Position numbers and translations under genes: made by a program
Part shown: positions 1-11,600 of the stretch, piece by piece
Layout of the letters: every line of letters starts with the position of its first letter
How positions within the stretch are numbered: position 1 is the first letter of the stretch
NCBI GenBank assembly: GCA_030063045.1
Contig: JAQSEB010000159.1
Location: 1 to 64,000, forward strand
Origin: Pratylenchus scribneri
Taxonomy: Eukaryota > Nematoda > Chromadorea > Rhabditida > Pratylenchidae
Direction of reading: 5' to 3'
DNA length: 64,000 nucleotides
The notes under the pieces: model-generated
Databases searched by the model: none
Told to the model about the DNA's origin: nothing
What the model saw: only the letters and a program-made list of their open reading frames with translations

Positions 1-661
1 TCATTTGGCAAATATAAATGCTCGTATGCAAAATAGTCCGTAAATATTTGGGTTATATGAGATGAAATTCTTTATTGCCGGAGGCGCTTTTGCCAAATAA
101 CCCCGAAGCTAAATTTATAATCCTTTCCTTTTGCCATATTAAAAAAGAAGATTTTGAGACAATTTCATTTCAAATATAAAATTGCCCTTATTCTCATTGT
201 TAATTTATTTTTATAAATTTGCCTATAAGGCAATTTCCCAAGCATTTTATAGTAATTCCCCATTCACTTGTCTGCATTCTTATAATGGGGGTCAACCAAA
301 TGAGAAAAAGCTGAATTGAAGAATTTTGCTTTATTCCAATTGCACTCCATTAATTATTTTTACTTTTCTCATTCACCATTCCATCTGATGCAATTTCTAT
401 AAAATTGGCATTTTTCTTGAGGCCAAAATGGAGACAGACGTTCATATATTTTTTTTGATTATTATTTTATTATCCACATCAAAAAGTCTTTTTTAGTTAG
501 TTAGGTGGGCAAATTTTACCTCTTTTTTCAATTTCCCCTTTCTTTATTTCTTTTACTATTATTAGGGGCTGGCCTTACAATTTTAAAATAAATTCATTTA
601 AGAAAAATGTGAATAAAATTTTAAATTTCCTAATTTTAAGGATATAAATTTACTTTCAATA
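1..661. other. Upstream intergenic DNA, AT-rich
   Basis: I see no convincing exon or repeat here. The stretch is AT-rich with scattered homopolymer runs and leads into the first coding exon at 662. A promoter for that gene presumably lies here, but no motif is clear enough to mark. Confidence 0.4.
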
Positions 662-2112
662 ATGTTGACGGTGGAAAATTTGCGCGTTGAAATTGGTGAA
701 TTTGCCAAATTAAAGGGAAACGCTTTGTTTAAGCGTTTGCTAGAAGTGCATCTACCAGTCAAGTTGTCACCGACAGTTGTTTGCACTGATTCAGATGAGG
801 AAATTTCGATTGAAGATTGCGTTTTTACATTGGTCGCTTTTCCGAAAATTGTGGAACAAAAAATGGTAAATTTTTTTCTATTTAATTGGAACTAGTACGG
901 TGATATGTCATATCCACAATAGTGCAAATGTGGGCGCTTTCGACTTATAATAAATCAGACAACGGTTTTAGACCATACAAAACTTATTCCATTTTGTAGA
1001 TCTCATCAAGATGCATGGAATCGTAATTAATTTGTCATGATTTGATCCAAATTAATGGGTATTAAACCGTTTAAACCATATTTTCCAGTTTTTAGTTCTA
1101 AACTCTAATTTAGTCCATGCGATGACAAATTATTTACCATTCGATGCATCTTGATGAGATCTACAAAATGGAATAAGTTTTGTATGGTCTAAAACCGTTG
1201 TCTGATTTATTATAAGTCGAAAACTCCCCTATTGTGGAGATGAACGCATTTGCACCGCCCTTTATCTATTGTGGACATGACTCCGGACGAACTAGTACAT
1301 CTTTTCACCAATTACCAATTTAACTAAAATACACATGATTATATAACTACGGTCCTGTTCTTTAATATTTAATATCGTTAAAATTAGTTTTATTTTTATT
1401 TGTTATTATAAATTTTACCTATCCATTATATGACCTTCGATTTCTAATAAGTAAAGTATTACAATGTCTATTAATGTAGAGAATTAAAAATAAACATCCA
1501 GCAGCATTGGATTCCATTCCAATTTTTTCAAGAGATAATGCAATTATAAAGAAAATTTTAAGATAATTTTAAGCAGAAAATTTTTAATTTTATAACTTAT
1601 TCAATATTTTCGTTAAAATAAATTAGGTTTCAGACGACATTTATGTAATTATTTTTCAGGAATCTAATGAAGAAAATGTTGGAAATTTCAGTACTGGATC
1701 CAACAACAATGTCGCCCAAAAATTATGATTTCTTACTTTCGCTTGGAAATGGCAAATTTTACAAGGTACTTTTAATAGTATATAAAATAATAATATTTGT
1801 AATTTTTTTTAAAGATGATCACCAAAGCTTATTTTGGAAAAATTGGCATTCGCATCGATTTAGCCGTTTCTAGCGAGTACATCTGTGAGTCATGTCTCAT
1901 GTTGGTTTCGTAAAAATGATGCGGGAAAGCCAGAATACGGTTTTTTGTTCACTTTTATGCCCATGGATAATGACAACACATTCATCATTCAATCCAAAGT
2001 GAATGGAAAATATTTGGACCCGGGAGGCGCTGCTGATGTGTTGTGCGCCAATTATGACACCAGTGAAGTGGCAACCAAGTTCAAACTTGAAGTCCAATTA
2101 GACGAAATTTAA
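662..2112 (+). pseudogene. Beta-trefoil-like gene, probably frameshifted
   Basis: Three or four coding blocks lie in order. Exon 1 (662-865) starts with ATG and ends at a GTAAAT donor; it includes VVCTDSDEEISIEDC. A block at about 1673-1765 contains NYDFLLSLGNGKFYK and ends at GTACTT. A third block starts at 1815 after TTTAAAG. The last block, 1885-2112, ends in TAA with an AATAAA signal near 2156 and contains FIIQSKVNGKYLDPGG, which resembles the repeat unit of fascin/ricin-type beta-trefoils and the unit in the gene at 27.8-29.6 kb. The third block's frame meets a stop near 1913 and the last block is in another frame, with no credible intron between. The best acceptor for block 2 (TTTTTCAG, 1659) is also out of phase; only a weaker AG at 1672 keeps frame. 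It could be a decaying gene or one with unusual splicing. No function is claimed. Confidence 0.4.
895..1290. repeat. Foldback element, family P (copy 1)
   Basis: The two halves are near-perfect inverted copies, with the motif TTTGTAGATCTCATC near 995-1010 and its complement near 1155-1165. The ends carry CCACAATAG-like sequence. It lies in the first intron of the gene at 662. Confidence 0.75.
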
Positions 2113-2366
2113 AAATGTATGCATTGTATTCACTATTAAACTTTATGTTATAAGAATAAATAAAATTGTTCATGTAATAATAAATTTTTTATAAATTTTA
2201 TTGTGGATAAAACAAAAAGGATTTTTCTGAGTTTATTAATTACAAAGATACAACGGGAATTGATTTACTTTGATTTGAGATAAAGATGAGTGTCAATGTA
2301 TCAATCTAGGATTAAAATTATTGCGAGAATTTTATTGGGATCAAATAAAATAATAATAGCAATCAT

Positions 2367-2601
2367 TAGAGTCCGGAGCCGGGCCGGGCCCGGAAAAACC
2401 CGGCGATTTTTGGGCAATTTTTTTATTAGCCCGGAACCCGGCACATTTTAAAATACTACCGGGCCCGGAAGCCGGCCCGGCAATTTTTTCGTAATTTTCC
2501 GAAAACCGGCCAAAACCGGCTCTTTTTTGCCGGGCCCGGGTAATCTTTTTTAAAAAAAAAACCCGGAACCGGGACCGGAAATTTTGAAATTCCGGACTCT
2601 A
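2367..2601. mobile_element. GC-rich hAT-like MITE, family C (copy 1)
   Basis: The termini are TAGAGTCCGG at 2367 and CCGGACTCTA ending at 2601. The flanking 8-mers gcaatcat and gtaatcat differ by one base and look like an aged 8-bp target duplication. The interior is rich in CCGGGCCCGG blocks, in sharp contrast to the AT-rich surroundings. There is no transposase. TAGRG termini with 8-bp duplications are typical of hAT elements; that assignment is inference. Confidence 0.75.
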
Positions 2602-2857
2602 GTAATCATATTCAAATATTTCATTTTAAATTCGGAACTTATAGGTTAATCGTTCTTAAAAAATAGATTAATTTTTATATTTGATTTGAAGTTTGAAATT
2701 CTTTGTCTCATAAGCTTAAATGAGTGAAAATTTTTCCAATAATTTTTTAATTAATCATATTTATATGACATTATTAAAAATAATATAATTAAAATTTAGA
2801 TCAAATTAGTCGTTAAATAACATCAATAAACATAAAATAAACATTAAAAAATACAAT

Positions 2858-3195
2858 TCAAATCAATGCTTTATTCAATTGTGTATTGCGTGTTCCACTG
2901 AAGGAATAATTATTAATAAAGAATTTTTGGATGAAAGAAATGAAGCATTCCTGCTTTTCCCCCGAATGTTCACATATGATTGAGAATGGATAATACATGT
3001 TGAAAATGAATCTTCGAATTACGTATTTCAATGTGGAATTATTGCACTCCTTCAAATGCAATAAATATTGAGGAATGCCATGCCGAATTATTGAGAACAT
3101 TATTGAATCATTGGCATTTAAAAAATTGTTTTTAATTGAAAATGACACAAAGCTTGAATTTTTAAATTTTTTGCTTAATTTCTAAAATTAAATAC
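2858..3195 (-). CDS. Possible terminal exon, unrecognised
   Basis: An open block follows a TTTTAG acceptor near 3196 and ends at a stop at 2858. The sequence looks protein-like (for example NDSIMFSIIRHGIPQYL, then ECNNSTLKYVIRR). It would be the natural 3' exon of the gene whose exons lie at 3924-5656, but the phase does not fit a direct join to the exon ending at 3924, so an intermediate exon or a separate gene is needed. I do not recognise the family. Confidence 0.35.
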
Positions 3196-3214
3196 TGTAA
3201 TATTCCTTTAATAC

Positions 3215-3440
3215 TCCATGGGGAATTATTTTTTCCACCCCTCAAAAATTAGAAAAAATTTGGGTCTATCTCCTTAATTTTGAGACATTTTTGTTTTTTG
3301 AACAAAATATAGCGGATTTTATAGAGCTTTAGGGAACTAAAAAATACAATAAAAATTTTTTTTAAATTCACTCGGTTTGGAGTTATAGATTTTTAAAATC
3401 GAAGGTGGGGAATTATTTGAGACTGGGATATTATTAAGAG
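3215..3440. repeat. Small palindromic repeat
   Basis: GGGAATTATTTTTTCCACCCC near 3219 is mirrored by a GGTGGGGAATTATTT block near 3404-3418, giving a MITE-like hairpin of about 200 bp. Another short hairpin (TTCTCTATTAGAAGCTTA and its partner) lies at about 3770-3845. Confidence 0.5.
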
Positions 3441-3879
3441 AGAAATTTGTGGTAATTTTTCTCTTATTCTTGCAATGAAAAGTACGAATTTGGGCCTCTT
3501 TTTCATTGGTTAGACTGTTCTTTTGGTCTTTGCTCAAAAATGAATAAAACAATTTGGGGAAAAAGCGATATGCTATTTAAATGGCTGAAAAAATTTATTG
3601 AAAAATAAAAAAAATTAATGCGTATCTTTTTTCTTAAAAATAAGTGGTTAAATTACATTTAAATAGATTAATTTTTTAAAAAATTTTAAAGCAATATTTA
3701 TAGAAGATATTTTAGGAGTCCAATGGCATATTGCTTTCCGGATACTGTATTTTTTCTCTGCTTGAAGTCCATTCTCTATTAGAAGCTTAACCAATAGGAA
3801 CCCTGAAATCTATAAACCCGTGAGCTTCTAATAAGAGAGAAAATATGATAAATTATTTCCTTTATGATGGCCAAAACTT

Positions 3880-5656
3880 TTAGGCCAAAAAGCTAAATTT
3901 TATTCTAAAAAACCATTGTAAACCTTTGCTTTCATATTGAATGATTTCAATTTTTCTGAGTTCATCGAATTTGTCCAAAAGGTCATGGATGCCCAGCTCC
4001 CAGTCTTTGGCATCAATCGCCGTGTATGGCTTAATTTGGATGCGTTGCGCAAAATCAATGTAATCAATGTCGAAAAGATCCGAAGAATATTCAGTCGGAC
4101 TTTGTTGCTGAAATATTTTGTGATTATTCATTTTTTAAATAATACAAATATTTTGAGAACATTACATCTATTGGCTGAAACTGTGCTTGATATTGATATT
4201 AGATGGAATTTACTATTGCCTCTAGAGTCTATTTTAGTATAGTTGATTACCCTAGGGCTAAAATTATGATTAGTTGATATTTGAAAATATTGAATTTACC
4301 CCGGTATGGTGTCAAAATTCGATAATTTGATAACATAAAAGAGTGTTCTGTTTCTTATATCCCTGATTTCCTACTTAAGAAAACAAATCATTGCAAAGTT
4401 ATAGGTTCTTAAAAATGTCAGAATTTTTGATATAAAAATATATATGCGGGAAAGTTTTAAATATATAAAATTTTTTGCACAATTTTTTATAAATTTGCTG
4501 AAAACATCATCAAATAAATTAACTTATTAACTGAAAAAAATTGAAAATTATATTTTAATATTTTTGCCATATTATTATATTTTCGATAAATTTATTTTAA
4601 ATTAAATTAAATTAAATTGATACTTTAGCATAAAATACTCTGATTAATGCATCCATGCCCAGCGAATCGCGAAGCCTTTCCTCATATAATTTATTGCGTG
4701 ATTGACCAATCAAATAGACCTTAAAAAATCATTCAAAAAATTTTATAAATAATATTATATATACAGGACGCGTAAATGCAGTCCTCGTTTTGCAAATCAC
4801 AAATTTTGTGGGCAAAGCTTTGATAATTAATTTTTTATTGCATACAGCCTTTAATTTTAATTAATAATTATTATTGATTACAGGACAATTCGTCTATAAT
4901 TTTTTTATCATATAAATCCATTTTTTATACTTATTAATAAAGAAAAAAAGAATTGCTTAAAATATAAATAAAGTCAAAGGAAATTGGTTTATTAAAATTG
5001 AGAATGTTTCAAAAATTTTAAGACAAAGGAATTATAAAATTTTTTCTATGACTGTCGTTCGGCAACGATAAATATTTTAAGGGAGCATTATCCTATAAAA
5101 ATTCGGCATCTTAATTTAACAAAAATTTTTATGACAAAATAGTTCGAAAAATTTGCTTGCCTTTTTCATAATTTTAAAATAAATTTCATCAAGTTTTCAG
5201 ATTTTTAGAAATCTTTTCATATAATTTTAATTAATGATTCTTGTTTATAAGTAGTGTCTTTTTAATTTTTAAATTTTTAACTATTATTGCAAAAAATCAA
5301 TGTTGTTGACAAATTGTAAAAATAAATTTTAATAAGTAAACCTGAATAAAATTAAAATTCTTTTCTTCAGACAACAATTTTGTCGGTGCCACTTTAATCA
5401 TATTCGAATTTAGCTTATTATCCCACAGAAATTCCACTGAAAAATAGGGAAAAAATTGATATAATTTTTTAAAAATATTTTTTATTTTACAAAATTTTCT
5501 TTGTTGTTTTGTCATGTAATCCGCCTTTTTCGGCATCGTAAGGCTGTTGTTTATATGTTCAATTGGTTTAACAATTAAATAATAATAGAAGAATAGACCG
5601 AGCATTAGACGGAAAAAGCGTTTGGAACAGTGTAAAACAATTTGATTATGTAGCAT
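3880..5656 (-). CDS. Unrecognised gene with N-terminal membrane segment
   Basis: Four phase-compatible exons on minus: 5656-5491 (ATG), 5436-5342, 4719-4639 and 4107-3924. The N-terminus is basic followed by a hydrophobic stretch (RLMLGLFFYYYLIV, residues about 16-31), like a type II membrane anchor or signal anchor. Later pieces read FLWDNKLNSN, VYLIGQSRNKLYEERL and SPTEYSSDLFDIDYIDF. After 3924 it either splices at AAAG/GTTTAC to an exon I could not place or reads on to a stop at 3880. VYLIGQSRN loosely recalls the start of GT31-type galactosyltransferase domains, but the downstream family motifs are missing, so I do not assign it. Confidence 0.5.
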
Positions 5657-6189
5657 CGTGCTTGAAGTTTTGGAAAAATTTTACAAAAATTTAAATTTTT
5701 ATGAAATATTTAAAAGATATTTTAAATTGAAATTGATGACTTTTTGGGTTATTATAATTTTGAATTATTTTGAGTTTTTTAGTAGTCAAATATAACGCAA
5801 TAATCTGATACCGAAAACATTGGCAATATTTGATGAATTAAATTTTCCTAATAAAGGACATATAAAGCCATTTTTAAAGATACAAATAAATTTGTTAAAA
5901 TATTTTTTTAATTTTTTAAAAATTGGAAATCGATGAATAATTTTGAAGTATTTAACTTTCTGAGTGGAGACTTTTCTGCGCTGGCAGGGCAATCGAATTT
6001 TTGCTTATCAAGATGAATGAAGCGCAATAATGATGATGATGAGAGGCGGAATGCACGATTTTCTTTCAATAATTTCATTCGAATCCGAGAAAAAAAAATT
6101 AATAAAATATTTTGAGGAAAATTCCTAAATAGGCAAAGAGCGGTTAGATGCAAATATGCGCAATTCTTAGAATGCTGCAAATGTGATGA

Positions 6190-6370
6190 TTTCTTATTCT
6201 GATTTTTAATTCTGATTTTTAATTCTGATTCTGATTTTTTATTCAGATTTTTTATTCTGATTATTCTTCTTCTGTTTTTTATTTTTGATTATTTTGATTC
6301 TCATTTTATTCGGATTTTTAGCTCAGATTTAATTCTGTTTTTTAATTCTGATTTTACTTTGATTTTTCTT
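6190..6370. repeat. Degenerate ATTCTGATTTTT tandem tract
   Basis: Repeated units close to ATTCTGATTTTTA, about 12-13 bp long, occur many times with drift in length and sequence, as in a slippage-generated microsatellite. Confidence 0.7.
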
Positions 6371-6636
6371 ATCCTCATTATTTTAAATTTAAATCAAAAA
6401 ATTAAATTATTTGCATTTTTTTTTAGAAATCGCATATATCTTCACCCTTTTAAAAATTGCCCACATTTGCAGTTTGCACAGATTAATAAGTGTCCTAGCA
6501 CCAATAAAATATTTTGAGGAAAATTATCAATTAATAAATAATTATAATTAACAAATCGTTCGATTGTTTCTATTTATTTAAATTTAAAATTTGAATAAAA
6601 TAATAATTCAATTAAAATTAAATACAACCATCTTCA

Positions 6637-7563
6637 TTAAAAATGTGTTTCTCCGATAAGCAAACGATTTATTGGCCAACATCTACAATTTTCATGTTCA
6701 AATTCATCATCATCCTCATCCAATATAGTGCCCATTGAAAGACTGTTAAAAAAGTAAATTAGAATTGTATCATATTTTTTTTCTATAATTTTAGGCATTA
6801 TTTTCATATGGTTGATTTGCTTATATTAATTTTAAAATTGATTAAAAATGCTATAATTAGTTTAAGAAATCTCGACTTCTAGAGTCTAGATAAAATCGAG
6901 AATTAGTTAAGAAATCTCAGCTTTTGAGTTTAGATAAAATTTAGAATAAACTCATTCGACCTGCCATAATCTATTTAATATTCAAGACTTAATTTTACTG
7001 CCTAAAATTAAATTTTAATTAAATTTTTAAAAATTTTATGACCATTTTTCAAAAAACCTAAAAATCGAACCGAAAACCGAGCATTTTTGTCGGCAAACCG
7101 GGCCAACCGAAAACCGAAGACCTCGGTTTAAAACCGACTTTGACAACCCTAGTTAATACCAGTAGCAAAAAATATATATTTTGAAAAACATGCTGAATAC
7201 AAAAAAAATACATTTTAAAAATATAATAATGTGATAATAATAATTATAAAATTATACAAATAATCTACAAATTTATCTGCAGCGATTGTATTGAAATAGT
7301 AGATTATCATTAATCCAAATAATAATATTAATTTTTTACGAATTAATATGTAATGATCATTAAATTTGGAATTTTTCTTAATAAAAAAAATCAGTGGAAA
7401 TATCAGAGATCAGAATTGGAAAATATATAATTAAATGTAAATGTAGAAAAATGGCGCAAATTTTTGGACATTTTATTCTCTATCCATTTATAGATCTCTA
7501 CTGCTGTTGTTGTTATGAATGGTCATCACTCACCAGATATGGTCATCTTCATCTCCAAGCTCC
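6637..7563 (-). CDS. 3' end of an unrecognised acidic gene (left copy)
   Basis: Two exons can be supported. The short one (7563-7534) ends at a consensus GTGAGT donor and reads ELGDEDDHI. The terminal one (6742-6637) follows TTTTTTAACAG and reads on to TAA, with the acidic run ILDEDDDEFEHEN followed by CRCWPINRLL. The join is in phase. The start of the gene was not found. The right arm holds a homologous terminal exon at 49238-49295 that stops earlier. The family is unknown. Confidence 0.4.
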
Positions 7564-7635
7564 CTGGTATATATATTAAAAAATGTATTATTACACCGCA
7601 ATTGGGGAAATGATTAACAGATTATAGTGCTCAAC

Positions 7636-7765
7636 ATTTACAGTAAATGGAAAAGGCGTAATTTTGCTTAAATAAAAATGTAAGTAAAAATGAATAATAA
7701 AAATGAATATGGCTTTGCTTAAATAAAAATGTAAGTAAAAATGAAAAATAAAAATGAATATGGAT
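7636..7765. repeat. Tandem duplication of about 50 bp
   Basis: A block beginning TTTGCTTAAATAAAAATG and running through ATGAATATGG is present twice in a row. The right arm (about 47640) appears to carry it once, so the duplication is probably left-arm specific. Confidence 0.65.
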
Positions 7766-8681
7766 AATGGAAAAATTTTTAATAAAAAATTAAATGTAAA
7801 TTAAATTAATGGAAAAAATATGAATTCAAAATAGATGAATAAAAGGGTAATGGGAAAATTTTTAATAATAAAATTAATAAAATTAAGTTAATGGAATGGC
7901 CTAATTTTTATATTCACTCCCGCATGTATCTCGTCATGTCACAAGATTAGCATTCTTTGTTGTCGTCATCTAAGCTATATAAACATAAGCATAAATTTTC
8001 GATAAGATATTTTTGAGACCATGAGTGAATATAGTAAATAAGGAAAATAAAATATTATAATAATATATAAATATTCATAAGACAGGCTAAATTATGCTGC
8101 GTAATGGAGGATATTCACACAAAATAAATTTTGTCAAATTTTTTGCAAATGTCAATTATGATTCTACAATTTTTATTTAATTTTTTAAAATCAATTTAAC
8201 AGATTTTCTAAAGTTGGAACTATGCTATTTTTAAATTCTTTTCTAATGAATAATGATTAATATTTTGTAAAATTGATAAATCAAGAAGTTCTAAAATTGA
8301 TAAAGCAAGAAATTTGGATACAAATTCAGTCAATTGAATTATATTACAAAAAAAATTGCGAAAATGGATCAAAATGGAGATTGAGAAAATTCAGCAAAAT
8401 TAAAGTATTTTCAAAGGAAGGATTCCATTTGGGACTATAATCTATAACAAACAAAATTATCAAATTGAGCAAAAATTTTAAAATACAACAAACACATTAT
8501 CAGATCATCTTTATTGAAAATGTAAAAAATGCAAATAATTTATAAAAGAAATATTTTCTTTTATAATAATTTATGTTTGATTGAATACATATATTTAAAT
8601 TGTGAAAATACAAAATAGCAACATAACAATGAAAATGATGAATGCATTTTTATAATAAACATTTTTCAAACTGTCATTTAT

Positions 8682-11600
8682 TTATTTTTGTTTTGGTTTT
8701 GGAACAAACTTTTCGGGCGTGTTCATTTGAGAAACTGGCTCAGTTTGACACACTTCCTTTATTGTAACATTTCCTTTCAAATCAACATGGATACCCAACA
8801 GAAGATGATTACGCACACTCGAATTGGGGCTGAATGAAATGAAAGATAAAATAAATTAATTTAATATATAATTTTTTAATTTTATGTAGAGACGCAAAAA
8901 TCGATTTATTGGCAAATTTTTAGCTTCTTCAAATAGAAAATATATTTTTTTATTTATTAGCTCTTCAGTATAAATTTTTGTCCAAATAAATTGTAATTTT
9001 TATATATTTTTATTTAATATAAACAATGAACATTTCTAAATATTTTTAAAATTTAAAAATTATTTCCGATTTTTAAATTTAGGAAATATATAATAATAAA
9101 TATTTAATCATTTTCACCTGTTAAAAAGTTTGTATCGATAATATTTGGCCTCCTCCAACGCATCATCCACAGTGCCATTTTTGTGGAATTTCAGCTCAAC
9201 AATTACCATTGATTCGCTCAAATTGAATGCCAAATCAGGGCGCATTTCCTTCCCCTCCGCATTCGTGAAGGATTTATCGTGGATTAAACGTTTTGGATCA
9301 TTCGAGTAAATCATTGTGCTCATAAAAGTCATCATTGCATGGGCATATGACTCATTTGGGATTTTCTTCTGGTATAAATGGCCAATGACACCAGGATTTT
9401 TCAAAAATCGTTGGAATGCCTCCCTGTGAATTTAATTATTTTTGGGATAAATAAAGCGGAAAAAATAGAATATTCGTAAAATGACGACTATAAGCTATCT
9501 TTTTTAAAAAGGTTAAAAAAATTTTTTTAATAATCCTTTCTCATGCAGAAAAGCCTCGGCTTTTTGCTTAAAAAATTACATATAAAAAAATTTTCTATAC
9601 ATAAATACCCAAAATCACAAATTTTTAAAGCGGATTAGTTGTTAAAAAAAATTTATTTAATATTAGGTTAAAGAAAAGTCCTCAAATTTTTCCCATTTTA
9701 AAATATTTTTTAAGGGTATAAATATTTAATTAACAAAAAATTACTTCAAATTTTTTGTCATCATTTTGTTTTCGCTTTCTTGCATTTCAACCAAATTCAC
9801 AAATTCGTCGGTGACGGCAGTAGCCAAGTCGGCATCAAAAGCATATTTTTTCTTGTAATAGTCCTTTAATTGTTGTCGGAGAAAGATTCTAAATAAGTAT
9901 AATTTTTAATCATATTATTGTTATAGGAAAATCCGAAAATTTGGCAAAAAAATGTGAAATAATTAATCAATCTCTCGTTAAGTTTTCTATCACTAAACGT
10001 ACGCAAAAACCTAAAGCTTTTCCGAATTTTACACAAATATTATCGTAACAATAAAAGAATTTATAAAATAAAAAATAGTTATAAGCATTTAAAATTTTAG
10101 TTATATTCTATACCATATTTTTATTATTTTTTAATCTATAAATTTGGTAAAAAAAAATTTTATAATTCATTAAATTGAGAACTGAATTGTGTTTTTAAGG
10201 TTACAATCTTAAAAATTGCCTTTGCTCTTACTCACCTCGACTCTTCATTCGGCACTACGGCCCGTTGATTTTTGAAATTGATGTATCCCATGTAATAAAG
10301 GAATGAGAACACCAATTTAATTCCATCCGAATCTATTCCAACACTTTTGCGGCACAACTTTTCCAATTGTTCATAAGATTTCATGGTGAATTCTTTTTCC
10401 AGATTAGAAATGGAAAAAACGTTCAAATCTTCTTGTGGATGTGGATCAAGCAATTTATCCAACTAAAAATATAAGAGAAAATGTGTTTGTGATTTAATTT
10501 TTTCAAAGATTTAAAAACTATTGCATATTTATGCATTCAATTTTGCTTTTCTGGATCATTTGATAAAAAATTTCAATGGCAATATATTATTATGACTAGG
10601 GCTGGGATAATTATATAAGTAAAAAGTCCAAAATATGTAGAAAAATTTGAAAATATGTACGAAAATATGTAGATAAAATTAATTTTTTGTGACTTTCTTA
10701 ATAATTTTACGAATTTTTATAGCTATTTTTACTAAATTTTCAAATAAAAATGCATAAAAAGCATAAAAATCGGTTTTTTCGACCAAAAAAATGATTGAAA
10801 AGGGGCGTGATTCGAACTCTAGAACCCATTCAAAGTAGGCATTCCAGTCACCTCTCTCCGCCATTCGGCCAAAATTTCGGTCACTAAAATCGACTATTTT
10901 TCACATTTTGAAAGCAAAAAAAAGAACAATTTTCTTGATCCACTCAAGAATTCTTTGCATATTTTATCCAATTTATCAAATTTTAATTCAAAAATTTTCA
11001 TTTTTATTGCATTTCTTGTTGAAAATTTCCCAAAAATGGCAAAATATGTAAATTATGTAGAAAAATCGCAAAATATGTAAATTTATGTAAATATAGAAAT
11101 TCACTCTAGAAGGTTCAAACCAAGTGGAAAATGCGTTTTTCTTGCACATTTCAACGTTCTGATAACAGGAAAAAAATATATATTTACATAACTATCCCAG
11201 CCCTAATAATGACTAAAATTTTACACTATTTGTCTATTTTCATTAAATTTGTGCTTGTGGTTTAAAATCTGAAAATATAGACTTATTAGCCTTTGATAAT
11301 TAATTATCTTTGCCCCTTTTATGACATAAAATATTTTAACAACAAATTTTAATCATTTGTAAACGTTAAATAAAAATATCAATTTTGACCTTAAAATCTT
11401 TTATTTTTATTTTGAGCAGAGTGTATTTTACTTTTAAAAATATCATATGTTACAGAATAATATTTTTAGAAATTATTTAAGTCTACCTGCGAAGAAATTT
11501 CTTTCCTCTTCAATGCTCCTGCAACAAAATCAATTGTTGAACTTTGCAAAGACCAATAGTATTGCAATGCATTAATCCCCAACGCTTCATATTTTGTTAA

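Noticed and set aside
4639..4719. GT31 galactosyltransferase call from VYLIGQSRN
   Set aside because: Only this short similarity was found; the following acidic and conserved motifs of the family are absent.
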